Source of the DNA: Vibrio tapetis subsp. tapetis | GTDB lineage: Bacteria; Pseudomonadota; Gammaproteobacteria; Enterobacterales; Vibrionaceae | Reading direction: 5' to 3' | NCBI RefSeq assembly: GCF_900233005.1 | Contig: NZ_LT960611.1 | Location: forward strand, 2,542,001-2,606,000 | DNA length: 64,000 bases | Shown: positions 44,282 through 54,376 of the stretch, one piece after another | Numbering within the stretch: the stretch's first letter is position 1 | How the letters are laid out: every line of letters begins with the position of its first letter | Program-made: the position numbers and the translations under genes | Notes under the pieces: generated by a model | The model's database searches: none | What the model saw: the letters and a program-made list of their open reading frames with translations, nothing else | What the model was told of the DNA's origin: nothing

Positions 44282-45268
44282 CTATCGAGTCATTTTCTTA
44301 ACAAAGACCACCACAAACAACGCCATTGTAAAACTGCCCATAAACGCTTCGAATGCCGCGACAAAGCGAGCAAAGCCTATGGGGGAGATATCTCCATATC
44401 CTAAGGTCGTGAACGTAACAACGCTGAAATACACCGCATTAAAAAACTCAAAAGCATGAGCATAAAAGTATCCATGCTCTTGCACGGTATAAGTGTTACT
44501 CGCGGTAGTACCCAAAAAGAAATACGCTACCGAGCAAATCCAAATCAAAAACATTGAAAATAACACCACTCGCATAGGCGACTCGCCATAACCACAAAAC
44601 AAATCCACCAGCCGTGAAATAATGCGCTTGGTACTAAATAATGGCATTTGGTAGCGACGAAACTTCATCTCTTTCTTAAAAAAGCTGCCTGCTGTTTCGA
44701 ACAGACCTTCTTTTTCACACTGTTTTCGAATGGCTCTGGCGACCTCTTCCGCTTCTTGGAAATAGGAAACAGCTTTCTTTTTGTCGCCTTTTTTCAACAC
44801 TTCTTCTGCTCGCTTTTCTTGCTCTAACTCTTTGCCCCAAACAACATTCTCTAGCCTTGCTCGGGTAAAATCCGTCCCTAAGAGATTACAGCCTTCCATC
44901 TGAGCACAATGCAAATTCCCCCCACTTAGGGAAGCTTTCATTAAGGAGGTTCCGCGTAAATCTAAACCAAAAAAATGGGCGTCGGAAAGGTCAGCTCGAT
45001 AAAAATCTACGTTGCGACATCGGTAACCCGCTTTACTGCCACGGTTAACTAAATTGATATCATTCAACTTCGTACGGGCTAATTGAAATCCATCGAGTGG
45101 TTTTCCTGATTTCGCCCATTCTTCCACAGCTTGTTTAACGTCATCACCACTTTTGTCTATGTCGGGATTATGCCAATAACATAACCCTGACTCATCGGAA
45201 GGCTGATCACAATGCCAACCATCTTCATTACTGTAACGACAACAGTCTGACGCTGATGTTTTTGCCAT
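44282..45268 (-). CDS. Pentapeptide-repeat / two-TM potassium channel fusion
   Basis: A 328-residue protein of unusual layout. Cys/His-rich N-terminus (CCRYSNEDGWHCDQPSD, CYWHNPD), pentapeptide-like repeats (about 75-135: DFYRADLSDAHFFGLDLRGTSLMKASLSGGNLHCAQMEGCNLLGTDFTRARLENV in segments), a charged helical linker, then two hydrophobic helices flanking the pore TFTTLGYGDISP (selectivity filter GYGD). It should form a K+ channel in the inner membrane with a cytosolic regulatory N-terminus. Trigger unknown. Confidence 0.88.
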   Translation of the reverse strand: MAKTSASDCCRYSNEDGWHCDQPSDESGLCYWHNPDIDKSGDDVKQAVEEWAKSGKPLDGFQLARTKLNDINLVNRGSKAGYRCRNVDFYRADLSDAHFFGLDLRGTSLMKASLSGGNLHCAQMEGCNLLGTDFTRARLENVVWGKELEQEKRAEEVLKKGDKKKAVSYFQEAEEVARAIRKQCEKEGLFETAGSFFKKEMKFRRYQMPLFSTKRIISRLVDLFCGYGESPMRVVLFSMFLIWICSVAYFFLGTTASNTYTVQEHGYFYAHAFEFFNAVYFSVVTFTTLGYGDISPIGFARFVAAFEAFMGSFTMALFVVVFVKKMTR

Positions 45269-45706
45269 AAGTTGCTCCCCTATCCACTTAAGTGTAGGAG
45301 GGAATAAACACCTCGCAACGTCATCCTGCGGATAAACGGTCGTTTAAAACAACAAAACCAACAATAGTAAATTTATCTTGTAAGCCCAGATAGAGAACCG
45401 AAAGTCATTAACGCGCCAGCAACATACTCTGATAAACACCCTGAATTACAGAGCAATCAACTACCATTTATATAAAATTGAACCGATGAATAAACACCGA
45501 CCTTTATTGCAATCAGTTACACATAAGCAGCGAAAACCCGACATATATGGCTTTATTTCAGTTTTAAACGTCACCTGATACGACTGAGTCCCCGATCACG
45601 CATTTAACTTTTACCAAACATTTAACTTAACAATACTGTTACATCTGGGTTATTGTGTTGCCTGAAAAACATACAATCTTTTTGACCACCTTAGGGACAT
45701 AATGTT
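45269..45706. other. 438-bp intergenic region, divergent channel and symporter genes
   Basis: AT-rich and without a plausible gene. It must hold both promoters. The best guess for the symporter is TTATTG (45650) and TACAAT (45672) with a 16-bp spacer, but the -35 is poor. No strong hairpin or named operator was recognised. Confidence 0.5.
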
Positions 45707-47257
45707 ATGCAGTCATTGATCGACGTTCTCAATGGAATTATTTGGAGCCCCGCTCTAATTTACCTCTGCTTAGGCGCTGGATTATTCTATTCAATTCTTA
45801 CTCGTTTTGTACAAGTGCGACATTTCTCGGAAATGTGGCGTTTGCTACTGTCAGGAAAAAGCTCAACTAAAGGAATATCATCATTTCAAGCACTTGCCGT
45901 CTCTCTTTCTGGACGCGTAGGTACGGGTAACATCGCTGGTGTGGCTGCTGCAATCGGTTTTGGTGGCCCTGGTGCGGTATTTTGGATGTGGGTTGTGGCA
46001 TTTTTTGGCGCGGCGACGGCTTACGCTGAATCAACGCTGGCTCAAATTTACAAAGAAGAAGACGAAGGTCAGTTTCGTGGCGGCCCAGCTTATTACATAG
46101 AAAAAGCAATGGGGCAAAAGTGGTATGCATGGATATTTGCGATTGCGACTATTTTTGCTTGTGGCGTACTCTTACCTGGCGTGCAATCAAACAGTATTGG
46201 TAATGCTGTTGAAGCGGCATTCGGCCCTGGCGAGATGATTGAAACGGCTATTGGTACTTTTAGCTTTGCCAAAATTTTCACCGGTACTGTTGTTTCTATC
46301 ATTCTAGGTTTCATCATCTTTGGTGGTGTGAAACGAATCGCTAACTTTACCCAAATTGTCGTGCCTTTCATGGCGCTGGCTTACATCATTATTGCGTTCG
46401 TTATCATTTTACTAAATGTTGGCGAAGTACCACGTATCTTCGGCATGATCATCGGTGATGCTTTCACTCCTATGGCAGGCTTTGGTGCTGCGATTGGTTG
46501 GGGTGTTAAACGCGGCGTTTATTCTAATGAGGCAGGTCAAGGTACAGGTCCACACGCAGCGGCAGCAGCAAACGTTGATCACCCAGCTCAACAAGGCTTG
46601 GTTCAATCGTTCTCTATCTACATTGATACCCTTTTAGTATGTTCTGCAACGGCATTTATGATCCTTATAACGGGCGCATATAACGTACATGGTGGTTCTG
46701 AAGGCGTATTCTTGGTGCAGAACCTTTCTGAAAACATTGGTGCCAACGGCCCTGTGTTTACACAAATGGCGATTGAAAGTGCTCTACCGGGTGTCGGTAA
46801 GCTGTTCATTGCTTTTGCACTGTTCTTCTTTGCCTTTACGACTATCTTGGCTTACTACTACATCGCAGAAACCAACATCGCTTACATTCGTCGTACATTT
46901 AAAGTGAATGGATTAATGTTTGTGCTAAAGCTGGTGTTAATGACAGCAGTATTCTACGGCACCGTTAAAACGGCCAATATGGCATGGGCAATGGGTGACG
47001 TTGGTGTGGGCTTAATGGCTTGGTTAAACATCGTTGGTATCATCATTATCTTCTTCATGTCTAAGCCTGCCATCAAGGCACTTAAAGATTACGAGCGTCA
47101 GCAAAAAGAAGGCGTCGAAGAATATACCTTTAACCCGGTAGCCCTTGGTATTAAAGGCGCCGATTACTGGGAAGATAAGTACAAACGTAAAACAGGTAAG
47201 AATCCAGCAACACAACAAGAAACACCTAACGGGAAGACGGTTGATCAACCTAGTTAG
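45707..47257 (+). CDS. Sodium:alanine/glycine symporter, AGCS family
   Basis: A 516-residue inner-membrane Na+-coupled amino acid importer. The AGCS signatures are clear: SLSGRVGTGNIAGVAAAIGFGGPGAVFWMW (in segments, about 66-95), GRGVYSNEAGQGTGPHAAAAA-like KRGVYSNEAGQGTGPHAAAA (about 268-287) and FFFAFTTILAYYYIAETN. About ten membrane helices, and a hydrophilic C-terminal tail. Substrate is alanine or glycine by family. It ends before a bidirectional terminator. Confidence 0.94.
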   Translation: MQSLIDVLNGIIWSPALIYLCLGAGLFYSILTRFVQVRHFSEMWRLLLSGKSSTKGISSFQALAVSLSGRVGTGNIAGVAAAIGFGGPGAVFWMWVVAFFGAATAYAESTLAQIYKEEDEGQFRGGPAYYIEKAMGQKWYAWIFAIATIFACGVLLPGVQSNSIGNAVEAAFGPGEMIETAIGTFSFAKIFTGTVVSIILGFIIFGGVKRIANFTQIVVPFMALAYIIIAFVIILLNVGEVPRIFGMIIGDAFTPMAGFGAAIGWGVKRGVYSNEAGQGTGPHAAAAANVDHPAQQGLVQSFSIYIDTLLVCSATAFMILITGAYNVHGGSEGVFLVQNLSENIGANGPVFTQMAIESALPGVGKLFIAFALFFFAFTTILAYYYIAETNIAYIRRTFKVNGLMFVLKLVLMTAVFYGTVKTANMAWAMGDVGVGLMAWLNIVGIIIIFFMSKPAIKALKDYERQQKEGVEEYTFNPVALGIKGADYWEDKYKRKTGKNPATQQETPNGKTVDQPS

Positions 47258-47315
47258 TCATATAACAAGATCTTAAAAAAGATCGTTATAAAAATAAGAA
47301 AAAGCGTGGATATAA

Positions 47316-47344
47316 AAAAGGGTTAGCCAATGGCTAACCCTTTT
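47316..47344. terminator. Bidirectional terminator, symporter and acetate transporter genes
   Basis: AAAAGGGTTAGCC / GGCTAACCCTTTT stem between the two convergent genes, with A/T runs at both sides. Confidence 0.88.
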
Positions 47345-47378
47345 CTTTCATTCTTAGCTGTTCCCGCAACCTTGAATA

Positions 47379-47975
47379 CTACGCTGCTACTTGTTCCGTA
47401 GAAACGCTTGGTGCTTTTTTCTTTTCGCCAATTGGTAGAACCGTACGGCCGTACTCGTTGTTCAACACTTGTGCCATTGCAAAGTAGATTGCGCTTGCGC
47501 CACAGAAGATACCTTCGAAACCAGCAATCGTGCCGATAAGCTCACTGCCCGTGAAATCACGAATAGCAAGTAAAGCAAATAGAATGGTCAATGAACCGAA
47601 TACAACTTGCTTAGCAACAGGGTAGCAAAGTGAACCAAAGAACATGAAGCCTGTGAAGATACCCCAAAGTGTTAGGTACCACCCCATGAAGCCATGTGGG
47701 CTTGCAGGAAGACCCATGTAAGGCATAACAATCAGTCCTACAAGAGATAACCAGAATAAGCCATACGAAGTAAATGCTGTTGTACCAAAAGTATCACCAC
47801 GTTTGAAACACATGATGCCTACGATCACTTGGCTCAAACCACCGTAAAAAATACCCATGGCTAAAATCATAGAATCCATAGGGAAAAAACCCGCATTATG
47901 GATATTCAATAGAATAGTAGTCATACCAAAGCCCATCAGGCCAAGTGGTGCAGGGTTTGCGAGTTTCGTAGACAT
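47379..47975 (-). CDS. SatP/YaaH-family acetate transporter
   Basis: Inner-membrane acetate/succinate channel-like transporter of the AceTr (GPR1/FUN34/YaaH) family. From the ATG at 47975 (AAGGT 10 nt upstream) it is 198 residues and starts [20 protein letters not shown], with the NPAPLGL signature characteristic of the family. Six hydrophobic helices, including [15 protein letters not shown]. The extra 11 codons to 48008 do not fit the family. Confidence 0.93.
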   Translation of the reverse strand: MSTKLANPAPLGLMGFGMTTILLNIHNAGFFPMDSMILAMGIFYGGLSQVIVGIMCFKRGDTFGTTAFTSYGLFWLSLVGLIVMPYMGLPASPHGFMGWYLTLWGIFTGFMFFGSLCYPVAKQVVFGSLTILFALLAIRDFTGSELIGTIAGFEGIFCGASAIYFAMAQVLNNEYGRTVLPIGEKKKAPSVSTEQVAA

Positions 47976-48141
47976 GAAACGATACCTTAGATTAAAAAAA
48001 AGCGACAAAATTTGTAAGAAAATTTTAATGGCAATTGAATAATAAAGGGATAGTCACCAGCGTAAAATAAGATTGCAATAATGATCAATACTTACACATG
48101 TAACTATAACGTCATGAATGAGATGGGTTTAATATAAAACA

Positions 48142-48167
48142 AAAGGCCAACTCGAAAGTTGGCCTTT
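48142..48167 (-). terminator. Terminator of guaBA
   Basis: AAAGGCCAACT-CGAA-AGTTGGCCTTT stem. On the minus strand it is followed by TTGTTTTA, 33 bp past the guaA stop. Confidence 0.85.
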
Positions 48168-48199
48168 AAAAATTTAATCACATTTTAATATCGGAGTGC

Positions 48200-49753
48200 T
48201 TATTCCCACTCGATAGTTGCTGGTGGTTTACCTGAAATATCATAAACAACACGAGAAATACCTTCTACTTCATTAATAATGCGGTTAGATACCTTACCAA
48301 GAAAATCGTACGGCAGGTGAGCCCAATGCGCAGTCATGAAATCAATGGTTTCTACAGCTCGTAGAGAGACAACCCAATCGTATTTACGGCCATCGCCCAT
48401 TACGCCAACAGAACGTACTGGTAGGAAGACAGTAAATGCTTGAGATACCTTATTGTATAAGTCTGCTGCGTGCAGCTCTTCAATGAAGATAGCATCAGCA
48501 CGACGTAGCAAGTCACAGTACTCTTTCTTGATTTCACCAAGAACACGAACACCTAGACCAGGACCTGGGAATGGATGGCGGTAAAGCATGTTGTATGGAA
48601 GACCTAGCTCCAAGCCAATCTTACGGACTTCATCTTTAAATAGCTCACGTAGTGGCTCAACAAGGCCCATCTCCATATCGTCCGGTAAACCGCCAACATT
48701 ATGGTGAGATTTAATTACATGCGCTTTACCCGTCTTAGACGCGGCAGATTCGATAACATCTGGGTAGATGGTACCTTGAGCTAACCATTTCGCGTTAGAC
48801 AGTTTCTTTGATTCTTCATCAAAGATATCAACAAATACGTGACCAATGATTTTACGCTTAGCTTCAGGATCGCTTTCGCCTTCAAGAGCTTCAAGGAAAC
48901 GTTTTTCAGCTTCAACATGAATGATGTTCAAGCCAAATTTATCACCGAACATATCCATTACTTGCTCAGCTTCGTTTAAACGAAGAAGACCATTATCAAC
49001 GAATACACATGTTAGTTTGTCGCCAATTGCTCGGTGAGCAAGCATGGCAACAACCGATGAATCAACACCACCAGAAAGACCCAGAATGACTTCATCGTCG
49101 CCTACTTGCTCTTTAATGCGAGCAACAGCGTCTTCAATGATAGATTCTGATGTCCACAAACCTTCACAATCACAAGCGTTAAGAACGAAGTTCTCAAGCA
49201 TTTTTAGGCCGTTTTTAGTGTGGGTTACTTCAGGGTGGAACTGAACACCGTAGTATTTCTTCTCTTCATTTGCCATAGCAGCATACGGACAAGTGTCTGT
49301 TTGCGCTGTTTTAACAAAATCAGATGGGATCTCTACCACTTTGTCACCGTGGCTCATCCAAACATCTTGAGTGCTCTCAAGATCTTTAAACAAAGCAGAT
49401 TCGCCAGTCACTTGTACTGCTGCGTAACCAAATTCACGCTCATTAGAACCAGCAACTTTACCACCAAGCTGTTCAGCCATGGTTTGCATGCCGTAGCAGA
49501 TACCGAATACAGGTACACCAGAATCAAATACGTACTGAGGAGCACGAGGAGAATTTGCTTCTGTAACGCTTTCAGGGCCACCAGAAAGAATGATACCGTC
49601 TGGGTTGAATTCACGGATGTCCGATTCTTCAACGTCCCAGCTCCAAAGTTCACAGTAAACACCGATTTCACGGATACGGCGAGCTACAAGCTGAGTGTAC
49701 TGTGAGCCAAAATCTAGGATCAAAATACGTTGGTCATGAATGTTCTTAGTCAT
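48200..49753 (-). CDS. guaA: GMP synthase (glutamine-hydrolysing)
   Basis: Converts XMP to GMP using glutamine and ATP. The 517-residue protein has an N-terminal class I glutaminase ([18 protein letters not shown], nucleophile Cys in [15 protein letters not shown]) and a C-terminal ATP pyrophosphatase ([11 protein letters not shown]) with dimerisation domain ending [12 protein letters not shown]. It follows guaB by 72 bp in the classical guaBA operon. Confidence 0.98.
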   Translation of the reverse strand: MTKNIHDQRILILDFGSQYTQLVARRIREIGVYCELWSWDVEESDIREFNPDGIILSGGPESVTEANSPRAPQYVFDSGVPVFGICYGMQTMAEQLGGKVAGSNEREFGYAAVQVTGESALFKDLESTQDVWMSHGDKVVEIPSDFVKTAQTDTCPYAAMANEEKKYYGVQFHPEVTHTKNGLKMLENFVLNACDCEGLWTSESIIEDAVARIKEQVGDDEVILGLSGGVDSSVVAMLAHRAIGDKLTCVFVDNGLLRLNEAEQVMDMFGDKFGLNIIHVEAEKRFLEALEGESDPEAKRKIIGHVFVDIFDEESKKLSNAKWLAQGTIYPDVIESAASKTGKAHVIKSHHNVGGLPDDMEMGLVEPLRELFKDEVRKIGLELGLPYNMLYRHPFPGPGLGVRVLGEIKKEYCDLLRRADAIFIEELHAADLYNKVSQAFTVFLPVRSVGVMGDGRKYDWVVSLRAVETIDFMTAHWAHLPYDFLGKVSNRIINEVEGISRVVYDISGKPPATIEWE

Positions 49754-49786
49754 TGTCTTCTCTTAAGATCAAATAGGTTAAGCGAT

Positions 49787-49806
49787 GGAGATACCGCGGT
49801 ATCTCC
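49787..49806. repeat. Perfect 20-bp palindrome in the guaB-guaA spacer
   Basis: GGAGATACCGCGGTATCTCC is fully self-complementary. On the transcribed (minus) strand it forms a strong hairpin between guaB and guaA without a T run, so it is more likely to affect mRNA stability or partial read-through than to be a full terminator. Confidence 0.65.
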
Positions 49807-49825
49807 AAGGTTAAGTCTGGGCTAA

Positions 49826-51292
49826 TTACTGACCAGTGCGGTAGTTAGGTGCTTCTTTAGTCATTTGTACGTCGTGTACGTGTGACTCTTTCATGCCAGC
49901 ACCAGAGATGCGAACAAATTCAGCTTTAGTACGCATGTCTTCGATAGTTGCACTACCGGTTAGACCCATGCTTGAACGTAAACCACCCATTTGTTGGTGA
50001 ACGATTTCTTTCAAGCGGCCTTTGTATGCGATACGACCTTCGATACCTTCAGGAACAAGCTTGTCTGCTGCGTTATCTGACTGGAAGTAACGGTCAGAAG
50101 AACCTTGAGACATTGCACCAAGCGAGCCCATGCCACGGTAAGATTTGTAAGTACGGCCTTGGTAAAGTTCAACTTCACCCGGCGCTTCTTCAGTACCCGC
50201 AAACATAGAGCCAACCATCACACAAGATGCGCCCGCTGCGATTGCTTTACAAATGTCACCAGAGTAACGGATGCCGCCATCAGCAATAACAGGAATACCT
50301 GCCTTGTTTGCCGCTTCAGCCGCATCAGAGATAGCGGTAATTTGAGGAACACCAACACCCGTAACGATACGAGTAGTACAGATAGAGCCAGGGCCGATGC
50401 CCACTTTAACTGCACTTACACCAGCATCGATTAGTGCTTGAGCACCTGATGCTGTCGCAACGTTACCGCCGATGATGTCTAGATCTGGGAATGCCGCACG
50501 TGTTTCACGAATGCGGTTAAGTACACCTTCAGAGTGACCGTGTGAAGAATCGATAAGAAGAATGTCAACGCCTGCTTCAACCAATGCTTGAACACGTTCT
50601 TCGTTACCAGCGCCAGCACCAACGGCTGCGCCAACACGTAGACGACCTTGCGCATCTTTACATGCGTTTGGTTTACGTTCTGCTTTGTGGAAGTCTTTTG
50701 CCGTGATCATACCTTTTAGTTGGAATTCATCATTCACAACCAGGATTTTCTCAACACGGTGCTCTTGCATTAGCTTTTGAACTTCTTCGCGAGAAGTCCC
50801 TTCTTTTACGGTTGCAAGGCGAGCTTTCGGTGTCATTACGTCTTCAACTTTTTTCGTTAAATCGGTAACGAAACGAACGTCACGGCCAGTAATGATACCA
50901 ACCAGTTCGTTATTTGCTGTTACAACAGGGTAACCAGCAAAGCCGTTGTCTTCTGTTAGTGTTTTAACATCAGCAATGGTTGCTTCAGGCTTAATAGTAA
51001 CGGGCGCTGTAACAACACCAGCTTCAAAGATCTTAACAAGATGCACTTGATGAGCTTGCTGCTCAATAGACATGTTTTTGTGGATAAAGCCGATACCACC
51101 TTCTTGCGCCAATGCAATTGCAAGGCGCGCTTCCGTAACTGTATCCATTGATGCTGAGATCATTGGAACGTTCAGCGTGATGTTTTTAGTTAACTGAGTG
51201 CGAAGATCAGCTGTGTTCGGAAGAACGGTAGAGTGTGCTGGGACGAGTAGGACGTCATCAAAAGTTAAAGCTTCTTTTGCGATTCGTAGCAT
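49826..51292 (-). CDS. guaB: Inosine-5'-monophosphate dehydrogenase
   Basis: NAD+-dependent oxidation of IMP to XMP, the committed step of GMP synthesis. From the ATG at 51292 it is 488 residues and begins [21 protein letters not shown] as in E. coli; an in-frame TTG two codons upstream is disfavoured. Two CBS domains (about 93-200) sit within the TIM barrel. The catalytic loop [17 protein letters not shown] carries the active-site Cys, and GGIRYSGD is the IMP phosphate site. Divergent from xseA over 212 bp. Confidence 0.97.
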   Translation of the reverse strand: MLRIAKEALTFDDVLLVPAHSTVLPNTADLRTQLTKNITLNVPMISASMDTVTEARLAIALAQEGGIGFIHKNMSIEQQAHQVHLVKIFEAGVVTAPVTIKPEATIADVKTLTEDNGFAGYPVVTANNELVGIITGRDVRFVTDLTKKVEDVMTPKARLATVKEGTSREEVQKLMQEHRVEKILVVNDEFQLKGMITAKDFHKAERKPNACKDAQGRLRVGAAVGAGAGNEERVQALVEAGVDILLIDSSHGHSEGVLNRIRETRAAFPDLDIIGGNVATASGAQALIDAGVSAVKVGIGPGSICTTRIVTGVGVPQITAISDAAEAANKAGIPVIADGGIRYSGDICKAIAAGASCVMVGSMFAGTEEAPGEVELYQGRTYKSYRGMGSLGAMSQGSSDRYFQSDNAADKLVPEGIEGRIAYKGRLKEIVHQQMGGLRSSMGLTGSATIEDMRTKAEFVRISGAGMKESHVHDVQMTKEAPNYRTGQ

Positions 51293-51504
51293 TTGCAATA
51301 TCTCACAACAAAGGTGTTAAAAGGAGTAAACCCAAACTTTATCGTTTCGCATAATAAAGTTGATTTGGATTTGATATTGCAGACGGATTATACGCACAGC
51401 GCAATCGCTTGACCACACATTTTTTTAAATTTAATTTGCAATGTACCCCTTGATATGTATTATATTGCCGCTAACTTCCATACTCAGGTCCCCGAGATTA
51501 GATT

Positions 51505-52836
51505 GTGTCTTCTCTGACCAATAATAATATTTTCACTGTTTCTCGTCTTAATGCCGAAGTTCGTCTGTTACTTGAGAACGAGATGGGCATCGTATGGTTA
51601 GTTGGTGAGATTTCGAATTTTTCTGCACCGGTTTCAGGCCACTGGTATCTCACTCTTAAAGATAGCCGTGCCCAAGTCAAATGTGCCATGTTCCGTGGCA
51701 ATAATCGTCGCGTTACCTTTAAACCCCAAAGTGGCAATCAAGTATTAGTGAAAGCACGCCTGTCTCTTTATGAGCCTCGTGGTGACTACCAACTGATCAT
51801 TGAAAGCATGCAACCTGAGGGTGATGGCCGACTGCAACAGCAATTTGAAGCGTTAAAGATGCAACTTGCCGCTGAAGGGCTTTTTTCCCAAAGCAGCAAA
51901 CAGCCAATCCCGGAGCATCCGAAATGCGTTGGTGTCATCACGTCAAAAACGGGGGCTGCGTTATACGATATTTTGGATGTACTCAAACGACGCGACCCTA
52001 GCCTACCGGTTGTGATTTATCCAACCATGGTTCAAGGTGACAACGCCGCGATCTCTATCGCCCAAGCCATTGGTCGCGCAAACAGTCGCAACGAATGTGA
52101 TGTTTTGATTGTTGGCCGAGGTGGTGGTTCTCTAGAAGACCTCTGGTGCTTCAATAATGAAATTTTGGCGCGCACCATTGCTTCTAGTCAAATTCCGATC
52201 GTTTCTGCGGTTGGCCATGAGGTTGACGTCACGATCGCTGACTTTGTAGCAGACATGCGAGCCCCCACTCCATCAGCGGCGGCTGAGTTGATCAGCCGTG
52301 ATAACAGCCATAAAGATCAAGCTATCAGTCAAAGAAAGCAACAACTGGCACATGCCATGTCTCGCTACTTGTCTGATTACAAATATCAGTTCAGCCAGCT
52401 AGAACGCCAACTTGAAAAACGTCATCCGAATTACCTACTTCAATTGCAGTCTCAGAAGTTAGATGAGTTAGAAGTCCGCCTGCACTCGGCGATACAAAGC
52501 AAAGTGCGTAAGGCTTCGAATCGAGTTCAATCCTTGTCGCACCGTTTAGCACTTCAGACACCGGCGCACAAGCTTACCGGACAGCAAAACCACCTCGCTC
52601 GCTCTAAACAAAAGCTCATGGATGCTATGGACAGGCAACTATTGATTTCCCGCCACCAGCTTTCAATGGCGGCAGAAAAGCTTGATACGGTTAGCCCTTT
52701 AGCAACACTCATGCGTGGCTACAGTATTTCTCAGTCGAGTGACGGCCAAGTCATCACTAAAGCGAACCAAGTTCAATCTGGTGATCGTCTTGTGACTCGA
52801 CTTGCGGATGGTAAAATTTACTCAACGATCGACTAA
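51505..52836 (+). CDS. xseA: Exodeoxyribonuclease VII large subunit
   Basis: Catalytic subunit of the ssDNA exonuclease VII. 443 residues, starting at the GTG at 51505 (MSSLTNNNIFTVSRLNAEV). N-terminal OB-fold (IFTVSRLNAEVRLLLENEMG, GHWYLTLKD), catalytic core (GVITSKTGAALYDIL, DVLIVGRGGGSLEDLW, VGHEVDVTIADFVAD), then a long coiled coil and C-terminal segment LMRGYSI. It is the only plus-strand gene in this cluster, as in E. coli between guaB and der. Confidence 0.96.
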   Translation: MSSLTNNNIFTVSRLNAEVRLLLENEMGIVWLVGEISNFSAPVSGHWYLTLKDSRAQVKCAMFRGNNRRVTFKPQSGNQVLVKARLSLYEPRGDYQLIIESMQPEGDGRLQQQFEALKMQLAAEGLFSQSSKQPIPEHPKCVGVITSKTGAALYDILDVLKRRDPSLPVVIYPTMVQGDNAAISIAQAIGRANSRNECDVLIVGRGGGSLEDLWCFNNEILARTIASSQIPIVSAVGHEVDVTIADFVADMRAPTPSAAAELISRDNSHKDQAISQRKQQLAHAMSRYLSDYKYQFSQLERQLEKRHPNYLLQLQSQKLDELEVRLHSAIQSKVRKASNRVQSLSHRLALQTPAHKLTGQQNHLARSKQKLMDAMDRQLLISRHQLSMAAEKLDTVSPLATLMRGYSISQSSDGQVITKANQVQSGDRLVTRLADGKIYSTID

Positions 52837-52871
52837 CATTGCTCTGATTGAATTGTTCAGAATGAGAGCCC

Positions 52872-53099
52872 TTAATCTGCACTGTGAAATTCAAATCGTA
52901 CCCGTGATTTGGATTTCAGTTCATTGCAGTGATGACAAAAGTGACTTGCCGACCCACAAGCTTGCAGCTTTTCTAATTCCGCTTCGCAGTCAGGACAAAA
53001 TCCTATTTTCTTAAAACTCGCAGAACAATCCTCACATTGATAAATCCCTTTATTCCAGACTAATTCGCTCTCACACGCCGGACATTGATTCGCTGACAT
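52872..53099 (-). CDS. yfgJ: YfgJ-type zinc-ribbon protein
   Basis: A 75-residue protein with three CxxC-type pairs (CPACESE, CEDCSASF, CPDCEAEL) and a fourth CHHC, resembling E. coli YfgJ, which is also found next to xseA and der. It probably binds two zinc ions. Function unknown. Convergent with xseA and separated from alaX by 311 bp. Confidence 0.85.
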   Translation of the reverse strand: MSANQCPACESELVWNKGIYQCEDCSASFKKIGFCPDCEAELEKLQACGSASHFCHHCNELKSKSRVRFEFHSAD

Positions 53100-53410
53100 T
53101 ATTTTCTTCCTTTCGTTTTCAATTTTGATCGCCTTGACTCAGTCCTGCACATAACAAGATCTAGATCACATTATTTTATATGCTTCCGCAATTTGATCCA
53201 GATAGAACGACGACTCTTTGTTCAATTTGTTGAAATCGCGTACAGTGATCTTTATCGGATCATTTGCTTTGACTGTAATGATCAGCGATCTACCCCAAAA
53301 AGAATTTTTATATAACCACACCCCGAAAGCATAAGTTACATGTCCTGCTTTTGGATTTCATGCAGTTTAATATATTGCAATATAGCTATATATACCACTC
53401 AAACAGAATA
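53100..53410. other. 311-bp intergenic region upstream of yfgJ
   Basis: AT-rich, no credible gene. It includes alternating TATA-rich stretches (about 53370-53395) and a GATCTAGATC palindrome (53158-53167). No strong terminator for alaX is visible, so alaX transcripts may run into this region. yfgJ probably has its promoter here. Confidence 0.45.
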
Positions 53411-54313
53411 TTAAATTCGATCAATTGCTTTTACATAAGTCTGCATTTCGATATTTTGTTCTTCTGTCAGTGAAAGTGCGACTTCAACAGCCCCAAAGTC
53501 CGATAATTGGTCAATATGTGTGCCACCACAAGGTGTGGAAGCATGTAAATCGACTTCCAACTGACATTCCCAGTATCGAGAGTCCGTTAAATGGCTACCG
53601 TCGCAACGCATGGTTACCTTGCCACCAAATTCGAGCCATGATTGCAGCTGTTGGTTTATTTTATATTCAATGTCCGACAACTCCGCTAAAACATTCGCAC
53701 TGTTTAAGCCGCGTTTACGTAATGTTTTACCTAATCTATAGATGTCTGTGCATTTATCCGGTGTGATGAAACTGGTTTCCTGGGCATAACTATTGAAATC
53801 AGGATGACCGAGTGGATCTTTACGGTCTGGATCTTTTCGCCAATAGCTCTGCGCCAATACTTTATTTAACGCTAGATACGCAATATGCCCGGCACTGTGA
53901 CCACGGCTCAGACTCTGTTGATAAGCTTTATCGACTTGAAGCTCAATCGTGTCACCGACCTTAATGATGTCGTTAAGGTCGGTCTCAGGCATTGGCTCAA
54001 TTCTGTGAACAACAACAAATACCCACCCCGCAGTATCTCTTTTTACGGGGATGTCTTTATCAACAAACAATGTCCCTGTTTCCAACTCAATAGCGCCAAC
54101 CAAACAATTTGTCAGTTCAAATTGGTTTCCCGCGACAGATAGGTTGCCCTTATCTGCTGGATGATCAGGCCATATGTGACTGACTGGGTGAAATGGGGTT
54201 TGTTCGACAATAATATCCACGCCATTTTCACAAGATTCAACTTTGCTGATTGTAGAAGTCAGTTGCCAGGTCTGGTGACAAAAATGGACTTGGGTTGCTT
54301 TGTAAGCAGACAT
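53411..54313 (-). CDS. AlaX-like alanyl-tRNA editing protein
   Basis: A 300-residue stand-alone relative of the AlaRS editing domain, which hydrolyses mischarged Ser/Gly-tRNA(Ala). Zinc/active-site ligands are visible: HSAGH (HxxxH, about residues 139-143) and CGGTH (CxxxH, about 264-268). The N-terminal beta-barrel is diverged. It is inserted between yfgJ and der, and is not part of the E. coli arrangement of this cluster. Editing is inferred from motifs. Confidence 0.85.
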   Translation of the reverse strand: MSAYKATQVHFCHQTWQLTSTISKVESCENGVDIIVEQTPFHPVSHIWPDHPADKGNLSVAGNQFELTNCLVGAIELETGTLFVDKDIPVKRDTAGWVFVVVHRIEPMPETDLNDIIKVGDTIELQVDKAYQQSLSRGHSAGHIAYLALNKVLAQSYWRKDPDRKDPLGHPDFNSYAQETSFITPDKCTDIYRLGKTLRKRGLNSANVLAELSDIEYKINQQLQSWLEFGGKVTMRCDGSHLTDSRYWECQLEVDLHASTPCGGTHIDQLSDFGAVEVALSLTEEQNIEMQTYVKAIDRI

Positions 54314-54326
54314 AAAATTTCCTTAT

Positions 54327-54352
54327 AAAAAAAGCGCCGGTTAAGGGCGCTT
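54327..54352 (-). terminator. Terminator of der
   Basis: On the minus strand the stem AAGCGCCC / GGCGCTT is followed by seven T residues, about 25 bp after the der stop. alaX starts just beyond. Confidence 0.85.
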
Positions 54353-54376
54353 CTTATTTAAATTGGTGAGTCGTTA

